The translations under genes and the position numbers were made by a program. Shown here piece by piece: positions 63,121 through 64,000 of a stretch of DNA of 64,000 nt; the stretch's first letter is position 1, and every line of letters starts with the position of its first letter. The notes under the pieces were generated by a model. It searched no databases. It saw nothing but the letters and a program-made list of their open reading frames with translations, and was not told where the DNA came from. The stretch is from Shinisaurus crocodilurus (lineage: Eukaryota > Chordata > Lepidosauria > Squamata > Shinisauridae). Where the stretch lies: the NCBI GenBank assembly GCA_021292165.1, contig JAHFWL010000100.1:1-64000 (forward strand), given 5' to 3'.

Positions 63121-63121
<1 letters not shown>

Positions 63122-63615
63122 GATATGAAGATTGACAAGACGAGGTTGCCTGTCAGCTAAGTTATGCACTGTTGTGAAGGACCAGGGAGAAATAACAGTA
63201 AGAGAAAGGAGGAACCCAGTACCAGTAGCACAAGTCAGAAGCACTTGTGGAGGGGGAAAGGCAAAGCACCAAAAGCAGGGGGAGGACAATATCTCCCCCT
63301 TGGTGACGTGATCCTCTTGGTTTTAAGAGCTGAACTGACACTTCTCAGTGTCCTCCACTTTTTCAATACTCTCCTCGAGTCTGCAGGTAGTCCAGAAAAG
63401 GGGAGATATTAACTCCCCTACCTTTTCACAGATCCTTTTTAGAGCAGTTACTACTGCAGCTACTGACAATTTAAAAAAAAAAACAACCTTGCAGAAATGT
63501 ACTCAAATTTATTTATTTTTTTGGTGGCCCTTATTTAGGCAGCAAACTAATTCTAAACTCTATGCATTGTGTATATTCATTCCATCACTCAGGAGAAGAA
63601 TGCCTGAGCAGGATA
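63121..63615. other. No gene recognised
   Basis: Unique-looking sequence without a convincing ORF. Confidence 0.45.
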
Positions 63616-63662
63616 TATTTATTACATTTCTATACCACCCAACAGCTGAAGCTCTGGCTAAG
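63616..63662 (-). repeat. L2-type LINE tail fragment, reverse orientation
   Basis: Contains ttattacatttctataccac and ccaacagctgaagctctggc, the reverse of the tail at 12790-13010. Confidence 0.6.
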
Positions 63663-64000
63663 ACTAAACCAGTCTGATGTTAGTGTAGTGAGGTATTTAG
63701 AAGGTAATGCTGGAGTGGTATTTCACAGTTAATCTCTGAAAAGTGCTACTATATAGAGTGTGTACTTAAAAAGAAACAGCATCGGTGGGGTTTACACAGT
63801 GTATAAAGACATCTAGACTGGAGAATCACTGATTAGCTTGATTGCTTCAGTCCCAGATAATTATTTATTTATGATTTATATACTTGTGATTATATAATTA
63901 CACTTTATATAATTATGATTAACTCATGCATATGCAAATAGCAAGCTGACACCCAGAGACATATAAGGGGGTGAAGTGAAGGCTGGGGAGGGGAGGAGGG
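63663..64000. other. No gene recognised
   Basis: AT-rich to the window end. Nothing recognised. Confidence 0.4.

Overview
No protein-coding gene, tRNA or rRNA gene could be supported in this window. It reads as intergenic or intronic DNA from a vertebrate, most likely a squamate reptile (lizard). The evidence is the repeat mix: CR1 and L2-clade LINE 3' ends, a tRNA-derived SINE of the kind common in squamates, a 5S rRNA-like SINE with a CR1 tail, many short hAT-type and TA-flanked DNA transposons, and frequent long (CA)n, (CT)n, (TA)n and (ATC)n microsatellites. The exact lineage cannot be told from the sequence alone.

Layout. 1-9 kb: AT-rich sequence, a TA-flanked Tigger-like element (2254-2488), a 1.6 kb hAT element with a perfect 8-bp target duplication (3157-4775), an inverted pair of Tigger-like elements (5267-5515, 6049-6313), and a locally duplicated segment around a compound microsatellite (7689-8042). 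8.7-14.5 kb: a truncated GC-rich hAT, a CR1 fragment, an intact tRNA-type SINE, a 45-bp minisatellite and two elements with CC(G/A)TATTTTTC ends. 15-19 kb: a hAT with a perfect 8-bp duplication and a reverse-strand L2-like LINE remnant. 20-27 kb: fold-back elements, a 612-bp hAT with a perfect duplication, a three-level nest of insertions (23473-24733) and a stretch that looks unique and possibly conserved (25797-26480). 27-38 kb: LINE tails, a 1.7 kb GC-rich hairpin-rich element (31606-33322) and low-repeat stretches. 38-47 kb: L2 tail, a hAT built of GACTCG words (39836-40529) and several fold-back MITEs. 47-52 kb: the most LINE-rich part, with recognisable endonuclease and reverse transcriptase pieces of L2-clade elements. 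53-64 kb: a well-preserved CR1 3' ORF fragment (54728-55369), more hAT pieces, two further 5S-CR1 SINE copies and many microsatellites.

Nothing here works together as a gene system. The interaction visible is between mobile elements: the SINEs carry the 3' tail of CR1 and so probably used its reverse transcriptase, the short hAT-like elements must have depended on transposases encoded elsewhere, and elements are nested inside one another, which gives a relative order of insertion. The strongest single observation is the five-copy 5S rRNA-CR1 chimeric SINE family. Whether it is already catalogued could not be checked here.
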